Of a DNA stretch of 64,000 nt, positions 1 to 9,538 are shown piece after piece. Positions within the stretch are counted from its first letter, which is position 1; the number at the start of each line of letters is the position of its first letter. The stretch lies in contig JADLAX010000010.1 in the NCBI GenBank assembly GCA_020848035.1, forward strand, positions 62,001-126,000. The letters run 5' to 3'. A program made the translations under genes and the position numbers. The notes beneath the pieces were generated by a model. The model was not told the origin of the DNA, searched no databases, and saw only the letters and a program-made list of their open reading frames with translations. The DNA is from Anaerolineae bacterium. Lineage in GTDB: Bacteria; Chloroflexota; Anaerolineae; Promineifilales; Promineifilaceae.

Positions 1-792
1 TTTGTTGGGCAAGAAAACCCCCACGTAAAAGACGTTATAGCGCTGCCAGATGAGCGTAGCGATTTGATCCAGCAGCGCTTCCAGCTCCAAGATGGAGGTG
101 ATGCGCTGCCCAACGGCATAGCTGGTTTGCTGCTGGCTGGCGCGCTGCACCAGTTCAGACCGCTGCCGCTGCTCCACAATGCGCAAAATTTCGGCGCGCT
201 GCAGGGCGTGCAGGCGCACCCAGTGGGCCACCTGCCCGGTGAAGGTGGCCACAAACAGCATCACGCCAAAATAGCTCCAATCGCTCCCGGCAATCGGGCT
301 GAGCCAGATAAAAATAGCCCAGGCCACCCAGCAAAATGCCTGCATGGCGCTGTACCACCAGCCAGAGGTAAACATCACCCCGGCGCCAAACAGAAAGAGG
401 GCCAGGTTGGCCGACTGCTTGGGTTCGTTGTTGTAGTAAAAGCGGAGCAAAATGGTGAAGAGGATGACGAAGGCGACAACGGCCGTTGCCAATTCAGCAT
501 ACTTCGGCGATACCCGGTCTTGCAGCAGCACCACGAAGCCCACGAACAGAAAAGCAGCACTGCCCCAGGCTACCCATACCATCGCCAGCTGGCCACGCTC
601 GCTCAGAAAATACTGCTGGATGAGCGCGTAAGCCACAAACATCAGGCTAAAGCTAACGTAAATAAATGGCAGCCCGTCCATCTGCGTGCGGTGCAGGGCA
701 GCGTCGATTTGTGGCCGGGGCAAGTCCCGGTAATCCAAACGAGCAAACTGCCGCAGGCGCTGCCGGAAAAGTTGGTAAAACGAGGGCTTCAT
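1..792 (-). CDS. Membrane sensor with C-terminal GAF domain start (3' end outside window)
   Basis: An open minus-strand frame runs from an ATG at 792 to the window edge (264 codons), so only the N-terminal part is present. It starts MKPSFYQLFRQRLRQFARLD. About six hydrophobic segments between residues 40 and 185 form a membrane module, followed by a charged linker (around residues 185-220, rich in Q, R and E) and the beginning of what looks like a GAF domain (ITSILELEALLDQIATLI, then QRYNVFYVGVF). This layout is usual for histidine kinases, PP2C phosphatases or adenylate cyclases of the membrane-linker-GAF type. The output domain lies outside, so the enzymatic class cannot be told. The gene is divergent from pepF, with a palindromic repeat in the shared spacer. 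Confidence 0.75.
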   Translation of the reverse strand, partial: MKPSFYQLFRQRLRQFARLDYRDLPRPQIDAALHRTQMDGLPFIYVSFSLMFVAYALIQQYFLSERGQLAMVWVAWGSAAFLFVGFVVLLQDRVSPKYAELATAVVAFVILFTILLRFYYNNEPKQSANLALFLFGAGVMFTSGWWYSAMQAFCWVAWAIFIWLSPIAGSDWSYFGVMLFVATFTGQVAHWVRLHALQRAEILRIVEQRQRSELVQRASQQQTSYAVGQRITSILELEALLDQIATLIWQRYNVFYVGVFLPNK

Positions 793-896
793 GACAGAAA
801 CAGGGTCTCCACGGGAAAAGTTGAGGAATTATACCTGAGAAGCGCCAGAAATCGCAGTCGCCATTTTAGCCGATTCGTGTTTCAATATGAAAACAA

Positions 897-960
897 ACCG
901 CAGAGACGCAGAGAATGCAAAGATTTTTTCCAAACTCTGCGCCCTCTGCGTCTCTGCGGT
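897..960. repeat. Palindromic repeat, family D (GCAGAGACGCAGAG type)
   Basis: Two perfect 17-bp arms (897-913 and 944-960) flank a 30-bp AT-richer loop. It lies between the divergent membrane sensor and pepF. The same family occurs inside hisC (27060-27129) and as a half copy near 31800-31855. Confidence 0.85.
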
Positions 961-1008
961 GAAAACAGAATCAAATAGAATCCACCAAACCGCAAGGAGA
1001 GCACAACT

Positions 1009-2823
<1,815 letters not shown>

Positions 2824-2826
<3 letters not shown>

Positions 2827-2856
2827 TTGGGTAATTTTGTAATTGGGTAATTGAGG
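2824..2856. repeat. Partial family B repeat (TAATTGGGTAATT type)
   Basis: AT-rich iterated units (ATTGGGTAATT twice) begin exactly at the pepF stop codon. They resemble one arm of the fuller copies at 13961, 28263 and 29015. The inverted arm is absent here. Confidence 0.6.
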
Positions 2857-2860
2857 TAGG

Positions 2861-2895
2861 AACGGCCGTGTCTTTTGAGTGATACGGCCGTTTTC
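2861..2895. terminator. Bidirectional hairpin from two ACGGCCGT copies
   Basis: AACGGCCGT (2861-2869) and TACGGCCGTT (2883-2892) can pair across a 13-nt loop, followed on the plus strand by TTTTCC. It sits between convergent pepF and the ABC transporter operon, so a shared terminator is the simplest reading. Confidence 0.6.
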
Positions 2896-2901
2896 CATAT
2901 A

Positions 2902-3549
2902 CTACTTATGCCTGGATAAAAGTTTACCCTGTTCCAGCTCGTACACTTGGTCGCACACGTCGCCTAGTTCTTGAGCTGAATGACTGGTCAACAAGATGGT
3001 GTTGCCTGCTGCTGCTAATTGGCGAATGATCGCTTGAATTTCGGCCGTTCCATCCCGATCAATATTGCTAGTAGGTTCATCCAGAATCAACAATTTTGGC
3101 TCTTCCATCAACGCCTGAGCTAGACCAAGTCTTTGGCGCATCCCGGTTGAATATTTGCCCACGCTTACCTTGTTGCTGGGGTCTAAGCCAACTGTCTTTA
3201 TGCTGTTCCGAATTTGCTCATCATCAATTTTATTTTGGATCATGGCTAATAGTTTTAAGTTACGAAACCCACTGAGATGATTGATGAATCCGGGACCATC
3301 AATTAAAACGCCTATTCGGCCAGGGAACTCTACCTCTTGCCCTACAACCTGATTCCAGACTCTTACTTGCCCCAGATCTGGCCGCATGAAGCCGCAAATG
3401 ATACGTAACAAGACGCTTTTGCCGCTGCCATTATGTCCGCTGATGCCAACGATCTGACCAGGTGCAACTTTTAAAGAAACAGTATCCAAAATTGACTGGT
3501 TTTGAAATTTTTTGGAAATCCCTTCGGCTTCAATAACCCAGTGATCCAT
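2902..3549 (-). CDS. ABC transporter ATP-binding protein
   Basis: 215 aa nucleotide-binding subunit. Walker A is GHNGSGKS (residues 38-45), the signature STGMR lies at 134-138, Walker B LLILDE at 153-158 and the H-loop His at 190. It begins MDHWVIEAEG at the ATG at 3549, which has AGAGGTC just upstream. A longer open frame upstream overlaps the permease gene and is not used. It is short and compact, as in ABC-2 exporters. The gene follows the 531-aa permease by 8 bp, so the two permeases and this ATPase form one export or immunity complex, possibly acting on the secreted protein encoded upstream (inference). Confidence 0.93.
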   Translation of the reverse strand: MDHWVIEAEGISKKFQNQSILDTVSLKVAPGQIVGISGHNGSGKSVLLRIICGFMRPDLGQVRVWNQVVGQEVEFPGRIGVLIDGPGFINHLSGFRNLKLLAMIQNKIDDEQIRNSIKTVGLDPSNKVSVGKYSTGMRQRLGLAQALMEEPKLLILDEPTSNIDRDGTAEIQAIIRQLAAAGNTILLTSHSAQELGDVCDQVYELEQGKLLSRHK

Positions 3550-3557
3550 GATGACCT

Positions 3558-5153
3558 CTATTGATAGTTTAAATGACCAGCAAACTCGTGATGTTGGAAG
3601 ACAATCAAGCCAACAGATATACACATTAATAAATAGGCACCCATAGCAAGTAAGGAACCGATTAAATGAGCCGCACCACTTTGCAGTAAGTGGGCTAGAA
3701 CGGCCGTTTGCGCCACCGGCAGATAGGGCAATAGGTTTGGATAATTTGATCCTAAGAGCCAGCAACCCAGTAAGAACACCACCATCATTAAAAGTGTCTG
3801 GCTGCGCGAACGAGTGAGCAGAAGCAGTAATAGCTGCATACAGCCTAAAATGGTCAACGTCATCCAGTACAAGGCAAAAATCTGACCATAAAACAGCAGC
3901 CCACTCGCTTCTATGGCAGCCTGGCCAACCAGCCAGTTAACGCCAAGAAAAATCGCTAGATAAACCAGAGCCAACGCGGCAATTGCTGCCACATTGGCCA
4001 GCCACCAACGCGATCGGCTGCCTAATCTGGGTAAAAGAAACACATGCTGCTGCCAAATGATGGAAACGGCCGTTTCCCCTAACAAGGCTAAAAACAGCAC
4101 AAAAATCAGAAACCAGCGCAAAAAAATGAGCGAAAAAATCGGTGTTTCCAGGGCTGGCCCGACCAAACTTGCAATCGGCGCTGCGGGCACCTTTACCAGG
4201 CGCAACGAATCCAATGCCGAGCCAACCGCCATTTGCCTTTCAATCCAGACAGAGACAAGCCCTAGACCTACCACAAGAAACCAGAGCCGCCCTAATACCA
4301 TTTCTATAATCAACCAAACCCCATGCAACCACGATCGCAAAATAGAACGAGTCACAGAGCCAGCCCGGTCAACCTCCCAGACGACAATCAAAAATAGGAA
4401 AAAATACCAAACTGCCCAGTACGATGTTAACCGCAAAAAAGAAAGCGATAGCTCCCCACTCCAAACATAAAGCATCGGCTTCCCAATATCTGCGATGGCC
4501 CATAAACCCCAAATAGAGCTTAGGCCCTCAGAAAGAAGCCCACTCAGGTTGAGCGCAATGGCAATAACAAAACCCAATCCCGCACGATGCGTCAGCTGCC
4601 CCACCACAAAAGCAACCCCACCCAGACCCAACCAGCTCAATAAAACAAACCAGACTGTGCCGAACCAAACTGTAACTTGTGACCGATACGTTTCACTTAA
4701 AGCTGCACCATAATAAGCCAGTAACTTTTCACTCCAACCGGGGGCAGGGTTATTGACAAAGGGAACAACTGCAACTTCAACGAACAATATCACGGCCGCC
4801 CAGTAAACAAGCGTGAGCAGGGCAAAAACCGCCGCCTTTGCCGACCACAACCGGGCGCGAGACCCTAACCGAAAGATGACCAGATCATCATAACGCTGTT
4901 GGCCGCCAATATTGGCGACGATAAACAAGTAAATTGGGTTGACAATGTAATAACGCAAGTTGGCACTGCCAAACAAAATAAGCGAACCATCACCATAGCC
5001 ACTACGCAGTCCCTGATAAGGTGCCAGCTGAACGGCCGTTACCAACCCAAAGAACAGCAAACTGGCGGGAATTACCCACCAATGGCTTTGATTGTGCAAA
5101 GTGATTTCGGCAACGGCCGTTAGCCAGGATCGCCTGTTTCTATGAATCAACAC
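3558..5153 (-). CDS. Large ABC-2 type permease, uncharacterised
   Basis: 531 aa with roughly 11-12 hydrophobic helices in two halves (about residues 25-300 and 330-530), each beginning with an amphipathic stretch and a helix, as if two ABC-2 permease units were fused. No other domain is seen. The start is GTG at 5153 (or TTG at 5150), one base after the stop of the preceding permease gene, so translation is probably coupled. It lies between a 287-aa permease and the ATPase. Sequence recognition is weak; the assignment rests on topology and operon context. Confidence 0.75.
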   Translation of the reverse strand: MLIHRNRRSWLTAVAEITLHNQSHWWVIPASLLFFGLVTAVQLAPYQGLRSGYGDGSLILFGSANLRYYIVNPIYLFIVANIGGQQRYDDLVIFRLGSRARLWSAKAAVFALLTLVYWAAVILFVEVAVVPFVNNPAPGWSEKLLAYYGAALSETYRSQVTVWFGTVWFVLLSWLGLGGVAFVVGQLTHRAGLGFVIAIALNLSGLLSEGLSSIWGLWAIADIGKPMLYVWSGELSLSFLRLTSYWAVWYFFLFLIVVWEVDRAGSVTRSILRSWLHGVWLIIEMVLGRLWFLVVGLGLVSVWIERQMAVGSALDSLRLVKVPAAPIASLVGPALETPIFSLIFLRWFLIFVLFLALLGETAVSIIWQQHVFLLPRLGSRSRWWLANVAAIAALALVYLAIFLGVNWLVGQAAIEASGLLFYGQIFALYWMTLTILGCMQLLLLLLTRSRSQTLLMMVVFLLGCWLLGSNYPNLLPYLPVAQTAVLAHLLQSGAAHLIGSLLAMGAYLLMCISVGLIVFQHHEFAGHLNYQ

Positions 5154-5154
5154 C

Positions 5155-6018
5155 TCAGGCTACCCGCTGCCCATTAACACGCCAGTTCCGACCAAACACA
5201 ACCAGGATAAATCCTAAACTACCCCCATAAATCAGAAAATAATTAACCAGCATCGTTAGCATGGAACTATTGGTATTTACTTCAGGCACTATCGCTACAG
5301 GTGGAATCCACCCGTACAAACCTAAGATATCGCTTAACAGCGTTGTCACCAGAAAAATAAGGAAAGGGCTGGCCAGTACCACGTACCTATTTCTTGCCAC
5401 ACAGCTCACGGCAAAACCTAACGTGGCGTAGGCCCCGCCAAACAAAAACCCGAGGCCAATGCGACCTAAAATATATAAACCTGGTGCCGTTTCAAAAACA
5501 TGGCCTCTGGGTGAATGGGGAATCCCTATGATGGATACCTTAACGCCATCCACGTAAAGTGGCGGCAGGTGGAGCGGAAATAACACAGCCGCAATACCAA
5601 AAGCCAACGCCATTGACAAAGAAACGGCCAGCGCTCCCACTAACCAGTTGGCTATCAGCTTGCTCAATAAATAATGCCAATACCCTGCCCTGTAGATGGC
5701 ATAGCGCATATAGCCGCTTTCTCGATCCGCTACCAGCGAATCAGCGTAAGGAACAGTAGCACCTAAAACTGCTACATAAATAAATGGCGTCAGTGTGAGG
5801 GCTAGCAGGAAAACTTCAAAGGCATTAAAGTAATATGGAGGATAACCAAATTGCGGATTTGCTTGTGCCTGTGTGTAAAAGGACCAGCTATCTAAAAAAC
5901 CATAGGCGATAACGGCCGTATTCACCAATACAACAACAAAAAAGCTTTTATTGCGAAAGGCGCGATTGAGTTCTGAACGAAGCATAAACACCATCCATCG
6001 TTTAAATTCACCACACAC
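5155..6018 (-). CDS. ABC-2 type permease
   Basis: Up to 287 aa with six hydrophobic helices. The N-terminal cytoplasmic helix (MLRSELNRAFRNKSFFVVV) is followed by a long extracytoplasmic loop containing Y, F and N residues (about 65-85), then LALTLTPFIYVAVLGATVPY, typical of ABC-2 membrane proteins. The start is uncertain: GTG at 6018, ATG at 5994 or ATG at 5985. No strong ribosome binding site decides; the ATG at 5985 gives the most family-like N-terminus. A hairpin terminator lies directly upstream, so expression may depend on read-through from the secreted-protein gene or on a promoter I do not see. Confidence 0.75.
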   Translation of the reverse strand: MCGEFKRWMVFMLRSELNRAFRNKSFFVVVLVNTAVIAYGFLDSWSFYTQAQANPQFGYPPYYFNAFEVFLLALTLTPFIYVAVLGATVPYADSLVADRESGYMRYAIYRAGYWHYLLSKLIANWLVGALAVSLSMALAFGIAAVLFPLHLPPLYVDGVKVSIIGIPHSPRGHVFETAPGLYILGRIGLGFLFGGAYATLGFAVSCVARNRYVVLASPFLIFLVTTLLSDILGLYGWIPPVAIVPEVNTNSSMLTMLVNYFLIYGGSLGFILVVFGRNWRVNGQRVA

Positions 6019-6022
6019 AAAA

Positions 6023-6053
6023 GAGACAGAAGCAATGCCTCTGTCTCTTTTCT
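6023..6053 (-). terminator. Intrinsic terminator after the small secreted-protein gene
   Basis: AGAGACAGA and a complementary TCTGTCTCT separated by about 10 nt give a stem, with TTTT on either side in both directions. It lies between the secreted-protein gene (ends 6078) and the permease start (at or below 6018), where partial termination would give more secreted protein than transporter. Confidence 0.7.
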
Positions 6054-6077
6054 ATCTGTCAAAGCCAAAACTTCAGG

Positions 6078-6452
6078 TTAGGGGTCAGGACTCCATTGAC
6101 CAATTGACTGCACAGAAACGAGGTTGTTGTTCTTCAACGCCAGGTGCACAGTCTGGCTAGGCGTTCCAGAATTAGCCAGGGACTGGGATGAGCCAGATGG
6201 AAAGTCCACCCAAGATGACAGCGATGAATTGTCCACTTTCTCCAACCGTACTTTTAAGGTATACCCCGCACCATGTGAGCCGCTCACCTGATAGTTGCCA
6301 AAGGCTGTCTTGGTAACATTCCCCGTCCTGTTTACACCACCAAGCCGGGGCACGGTCATGTTATAGTTGTACCATGCAGCAAATACCTGGCTCACCGAAA
6401 ATGTCAGCATCAAAGCAAGAGCTATACCAATCATAAATCTTTTTCGATTCAC
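6078..6452 (-). CDS. Small secreted protein, possible DUF2712-like; ABC transporter partner
   Basis: 124 aa when started at GTG 6452, which has GGAGGT nine bases upstream; the ATG at 6476 would put that ribosome site inside the gene. A signal peptide is clear: MNRKRFMIGIALALMLTFSV then SQVFA and cleavage before AWYNYN. The mature part (about 100 aa) is rich in S, N, G and beta-forming residues, has no Cys, and ends in HLALKNNNLVSVQSIGQWS, which recalls the tail of DUF2712 exported proteins found next to ABC transporters. That similarity is from memory and weak. It is the first gene of the transporter unit and has a promoter nearly identical in layout to that of the exported protein at 10609. 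Confidence 0.7.
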   Translation of the reverse strand: MNRKRFMIGIALALMLTFSVSQVFAAWYNYNMTVPRLGGVNRTGNVTKTAFGNYQVSGSHGAGYTLKVRLEKVDNSSLSSWVDFPSGSSQSLANSGTPSQTVHLALKNNNLVSVQSIGQWSPDP

Positions 6453-6546
6453 GCTCCACGTACCTCCATTTGTCATTCAATTTTTGTAGCCATTTGGATT
6501 GGATTGGTGCGCACAAGAATGCTGCTTTGTCAGCTTATCATTGATG

Positions 6547-6655
6547 ATCTTAGCATAAACAAGGTCCACTGTAACCTAGAGTTTTGTATAGTTTTTTCGG
6601 TTTTGCAGATGAATGAAAAATGAGAGAGGAAAGCGACCTATGGAAATGTATAGGT
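6547..6655 (-). promoter_or_regulatory. Promoter with two 20-bp dyads upstream of the secreted-protein gene
   Basis: Reading the minus strand: -35 TTACAG (6569-6574), 16-bp spacer, -10 TAAGAT (6547-6552). A dyad at 6574-6593 (half sites ACCTA and TATAG around TTTTG) abuts the -35, and a better dyad at 6636-6655 (ACCTATG-N6-TATAGGT) lies 62 bp further upstream. The same arrangement with identical spacing occurs at 10693-10801. Position and size fit LuxR-type activator boxes; the PAS-LuxR gene at 6825 is the natural candidate. Confidence 0.7.
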
Positions 6656-6696
6656 CATGGGTGCACGGATTGTTTGTTGTTACGATAAACGCGGAA

Positions 6697-6744
6697 CGAG
6701 GCCTGAGCCTGTCGCAGGCCGGCCTGCGACAGGCTCAGGCCTCG
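6697..6744. repeat. Perfect 48-bp palindrome (family H)
   Basis: Two exact 24-bp arms (6697-6720 and 6721-6744) with no loop, built from CGAGGCCTGAGCCTGTCGCA and its complement. It stands between the dyad promoter region and the LuxR regulator gene. Single copy in this window. Confidence 0.9.
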
Positions 6745-6824
6745 ACTTGCATCAATAATTCTTCCGGGCACACATGGGTCAATCGGCGGTTGACGCCGCC
6801 GCCATGCTGGTTTACTGTTGAAGT

Positions 6825-7832
6825 ATGGAAATCCCAGAACAGATTGCCAGCCAATGGGCCGCAAGACAAAAAGAATTTGAAGTTGTGTGGTGGCTGCTGC
6901 CCATCCAACAAGAGGCAATTGATGAGGACGTGGCAGTAAAACTGCAAAACCGCATTACCGCCTGCCTGCTCATGACGCCGTTTGAACCTGAATCCGGTCA
7001 AAAGGTGGGCCTGGCCCTGGCACGGCCGTTTGGTTTTCACCTGGAGAAGTTGGGGCGGCTGCAAAACCTGCTAGCCGAGCAGCTTTTTCTTGGCCTGAAT
7101 GACACGCAGATAGCCTGGCTGGCTCCCCGCCTGATCGCCTTTTGGGTCGCCATGACGGTGGGCTATGGCCAGGCAGTGCAGCAGTTTTATGTGGCGGAGC
7201 AGGCGGCGCAGCAGCAAAAGCTCCTGGCCGAGTTCCAACAACTCGCAGTCCAGGTCAGTGAAACTGAGGAACGTTTTGCGGCACTGTTTGAGGCTTCAGC
7301 CCAGCCTGTGTTTTTGCATGAAAACGGCCGTATTCTCACCATCAACCACGCCGTCACCCAAACGTTCGGCTACACAGCCGAAGACCTCGTGGGCCAAACG
7401 GTGCAAAGCCTCATTCAAACCATGACGCTCCCTGCAGAACAGGCAAAAATTCTCCAAGAAATGGAGAGTGGACTGGCACGGCCGTATCATACCCAATGCC
7501 TCACCAAAGAAGGAACGGCCGTCTCAGTCGCAGCAGCCACCCGCCACGTGAACTACCGTGGTCGAACCGTACGCATGATAATTTTGTCGCCATGCGATGA
7601 TACCGCCACGCCACTGCCAGAACTCGATGAGGCGGAGCTTTCGCCACGGCAGCTAGACGTCTTACACAGGATGACGCAAGGCCTTACCGACAAGGAAATT
7701 GCCGAAATATTGGATATTTCTATGGCCACTGTCAACCATCACAAGGCAAAGATTTTTGCCAAGCTGCGCGTCAATACCCGGGCCAAAGCTATCGCCTGGT
7801 CCTGGCAAAAATTGCCTCCATTGCTTGACTAA
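6825..7832 (+). CDS. PAS domain LuxR-family transcriptional regulator
   Basis: 335 aa. The N-terminal 145 residues are helical and unrecognised. A PAS domain follows (about 147-255: RFAALFEASAQPVFLHENG, then FGYTAEDLVGQTV). The C-terminal LuxR/GerE helix-turn-helix (about 268-328) is clear: LSPRQLDVLHRMTQGLTDKE and ISMATVNHHKAKIFAKL. There is no receiver domain, so it likely senses a ligand or redox signal through PAS. It stands alone between two minus-strand exported-protein units whose promoters carry matching 20-bp dyads, so it may control both (inference). No clear ribosome site precedes the ATG at 6825. Confidence 0.88.
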   Translation: MEIPEQIASQWAARQKEFEVVWWLLPIQQEAIDEDVAVKLQNRITACLLMTPFEPESGQKVGLALARPFGFHLEKLGRLQNLLAEQLFLGLNDTQIAWLAPRLIAFWVAMTVGYGQAVQQFYVAEQAAQQQKLLAEFQQLAVQVSETEERFAALFEASAQPVFLHENGRILTINHAVTQTFGYTAEDLVGQTVQSLIQTMTLPAEQAKILQEMESGLARPYHTQCLTKEGTAVSVAAATRHVNYRGRTVRMIILSPCDDTATPLPELDEAELSPRQLDVLHRMTQGLTDKEIAEILDISMATVNHHKAKIFAKLRVNTRAKAIAWSWQKLPPLLD

Positions 7833-7881
7833 GCGCTAATTAACGCGGCGAACCACATTCCCCACAAACCAATAGGGGCCT

Positions 7882-8025
7882 TCACAATGAGCCAGCATCT
7901 CTTCCTGCATGGTTTCCGCGATAAGAGTAGGTGGTGGGCAATGGCTTACAGCCGCGTGAGAAAAATACGGCCGTAACCCCCAAAATTAACAAAACGGCAA
8001 CAACTTTCAACCATTTGGTTGGCAA
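7882..8025 (-). CDS. Possible small membrane protein
   Basis: A 47-aa frame from TTG 8025, which has AGAAGGA eight bases upstream and directly follows the lipoprotein stop codon. It contains one hydrophobic helix (WLKVVAVLLILGVTAVFF) and a short polar tail with one Cys. Short and without recognised family; it may be a coupled partner of the lipoprotein or chance. Confidence 0.35.
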   Translation of the reverse strand: MPTKWLKVVAVLLILGVTAVFFSRGCKPLPTTYSYRGNHAGRDAGSL

Positions 8026-8041
8026 AATTAGAATCCTTCTA

Positions 8042-8650
8042 TCAGCACTCTGGGCCAGGCGTGGGATGAGGACCCGCTTCATATTCTGGCACCAACGTTT
8101 CCAAAACATTGCCCTGCGCATCCAGGACCCGCAGCTGGCAAAAGCTGGGGGCCACCTCTACGCGGAAAGCAAAAACATCGTCTTCCCCTTCATCTTGCAA
8201 AACCGTGCCATCATCTAGCACAGCTTCGATTGATTCGGCCGTTGGGGAGAGAATTTCACCAGCAAGGAGACGGTAATCAAACGTGAGGTCGCGCCCTTTT
8301 CCCTGAAAGTTAAAATCGCTCAAAGCATAGTCAATGAGCTTGCCCGTCAAATCTTCTGCCAAGCGGGTTGAGCTGCCAATTTGTCCCTCGTGCCACGTCC
8401 CTAAATCCTGGCGGAAAACTGCGTAGCCCATCATGGAATAGCCTGCCTGCTGGGGGTCATCACCGGTAAAAAGAACGATGGCCCCCTCATCAAAATACCG
8501 GATGCCAAATTTATCCAGCGCAGAGCTGCTGCCAAGGGTGTTGGGTAAAACGCGCTCGCGAAACCTGGATTCCACCTGCTGCGAGGCTGTACAGCCAGGT
8601 AACATCAGGAGGAGCATAAGTAAAATGAAACCAATCAGCCTTTTGTTCAT
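8042..8650 (-). CDS. Predicted lipoprotein, unknown function
   Basis: 202 aa starting at ATG 8650 (CGGAG upstream). A type II signal peptide is visible: MNKRLIGFILLMLLLMLPGC with lipobox LPGC, so the mature protein would be anchored at Cys20. The remainder is a mixed alpha/beta region with no recognised motif (VLFTGDDPQQAGYSMMGYAV; a second part FQGKGRDLTFDYRLL) and two further Cys. It lies within the accessory stretch between the LuxR regulator and the exported proteins. Function unknown. Confidence 0.75.
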   Translation of the reverse strand: MNKRLIGFILLMLLLMLPGCTASQQVESRFRERVLPNTLGSSSALDKFGIRYFDEGAIVLFTGDDPQQAGYSMMGYAVFRQDLGTWHEGQIGSSTRLAEDLTGKLIDYALSDFNFQGKGRDLTFDYRLLAGEILSPTAESIEAVLDDGTVLQDEGEDDVFAFRVEVAPSFCQLRVLDAQGNVLETLVPEYEAGPHPTPGPEC

Positions 8651-8670
8651 AAGCAGATCTCCGGGAGCCG

Positions 8671-8853
8671 CTAAATGCAAACCTTCATTTTTGCCTTAAA
8701 GAACCTTTTAACAACCAACCAATCGTTATCCCAAGCCAAAGTGAAGGAATTTGCGAGTACATAGGCCAATCGAAGCAGAAAGGTAAAAAAGACGGCTGTT
8801 CCCTGGACGCCCAATTTGGCAAGATACTCATGTCCCTGATTAAAAGCTTCCAT
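8671..8853 (-). CDS. Doubtful 60-aa ORF
   Basis: MEAFNQGHEYLAKLGVQGTA followed by a hydrophobic stretch (VFFTFLLRLAYVLANSF) and a basic end. No ribosome binding site is evident and no family is recognised. It could be a short membrane peptide or a remnant. Listed because it is in line with the lipoprotein gene. Confidence 0.25.
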   Translation of the reverse strand: MEAFNQGHEYLAKLGVQGTAVFFTFLLRLAYVLANSFTLAWDNDWLVVKRFFKAKMKVCI

Positions 8854-9078
8854 TTAAGTTGCACGAATTCCCCACTTCTATTGCAAGTAAGATCAACCTA
8901 TCGCAGAGCCATTACAGTAGCTTCACTCACAAAACAACAAACAAAGCAACCCCGAAATATTTTTACTTACCCTTGATTTTTGAAACACTGTTTTCTTCTT
9001 CCAACTAGCATGGCCAACAACCTTCCATGTTTTCAACAGCTATAAAAGCCAGTGGGGATGGAGCCTACTTTGTCTATA
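8854..9078. other. AT-rich spacer without recognisable gene
   Basis: I see no coding frame or repeat here. It is AT-richer than neighbouring genes and may hold the promoter for the minus-strand lipoprotein unit, but no convincing -10/-35 pair stands out. Confidence 0.4.
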
Positions 9079-9126
9079 AAAAAGCAAGAAATGGTAAAAG
9101 GTACCCTTACCATTTCTTGCTTTTTA
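9079..9126. terminator. Strong bidirectional intrinsic terminator
   Basis: AAAAAAGCAAGAAATGGTAA pairs with TTACCATTTCTTGCTTTTTA across a short GGTACC-containing loop. The stem is about 19 bp with A/T runs at both ends. It closes the minus-strand unit of the exported protein at 10609 and the frame-disrupted gene behind it. Confidence 0.88.
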
Positions 9127-9181
9127 GACTGCCCATTCGCAAATAGATTAGCAGAATTGGCGAATAAGCTTAAAGTACGAC

Positions 9182-9537
9182 TTAGGGGTAGATGTTGTAG
9201 TTATATGGTTGCCAGGGTGAAGGACTGGATCCATTATGGTTAAAGTCATGTACACCGTGTGCCATTAAGCCATTAACGGGTGAAACAAATGCATAGGGCC
9301 AATATATCGAGGCAGCATTACTGGACGCAGTTATTGCACTGGGTCCCCGGTACACGGAATCATAGTAATTACCATTGACTCGCCGATCACATTGCCACCA
9401 AGTCCAACCAATCACGTTGATAGTAGTGGACGGGCTAGTGTAACTCAAAATATCACATGTCCCACTGTATTGCGCCTGACCAGGGAAAGATCTGACTCTA
9501 CCATAAGCAGTTACACCGCTAAGGAAAAATTCTTCAT
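9182..9537 (-). pseudogene. Small Y/N/W-rich protein gene with apparent one-base frameshift
   Basis: The ATG at 9537 has an ideal AAGGAG overlapping the end of the preceding gene, but its frame closes after eight codons. Adding one T to the five-T run at 9525-9529 joins it to a frame open to 9182, giving 118 aa: MKNFFLSGVTAYGRV, then a tail rich in Tyr, Asn, Ser and Trp with two Cys (GTCDIL and WWQCDRR) and the end PYNYNIYP. Without a shift, the downstream frame has no start but a TTG at 9448. It may be a recent pseudogene, slippage-controlled expression or a sequencing error. No family is recognised. Confidence 0.5.
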
Positions 9538-9538
9538 T

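Noticed and set aside
64..978. 304-aa plus-strand frame
   Set aside because: Antisense to the membrane sensor, whose minus-strand frame has clear helices and GAF start; composition is unnatural (Q, H, P rich) and it runs through the family D repeat.
3550..3765. N-terminal extension of the ABC ATPase
   Set aside because: It overlaps the permease gene; the ATG at 3549 has a ribosome site and a family-like N-terminus.
6078..6452. Lactococcin 972-type bacteriocin
   Set aside because: The ABC partner set is reminiscent, but the mature protein lacks the Trp-Gly pattern of that family.
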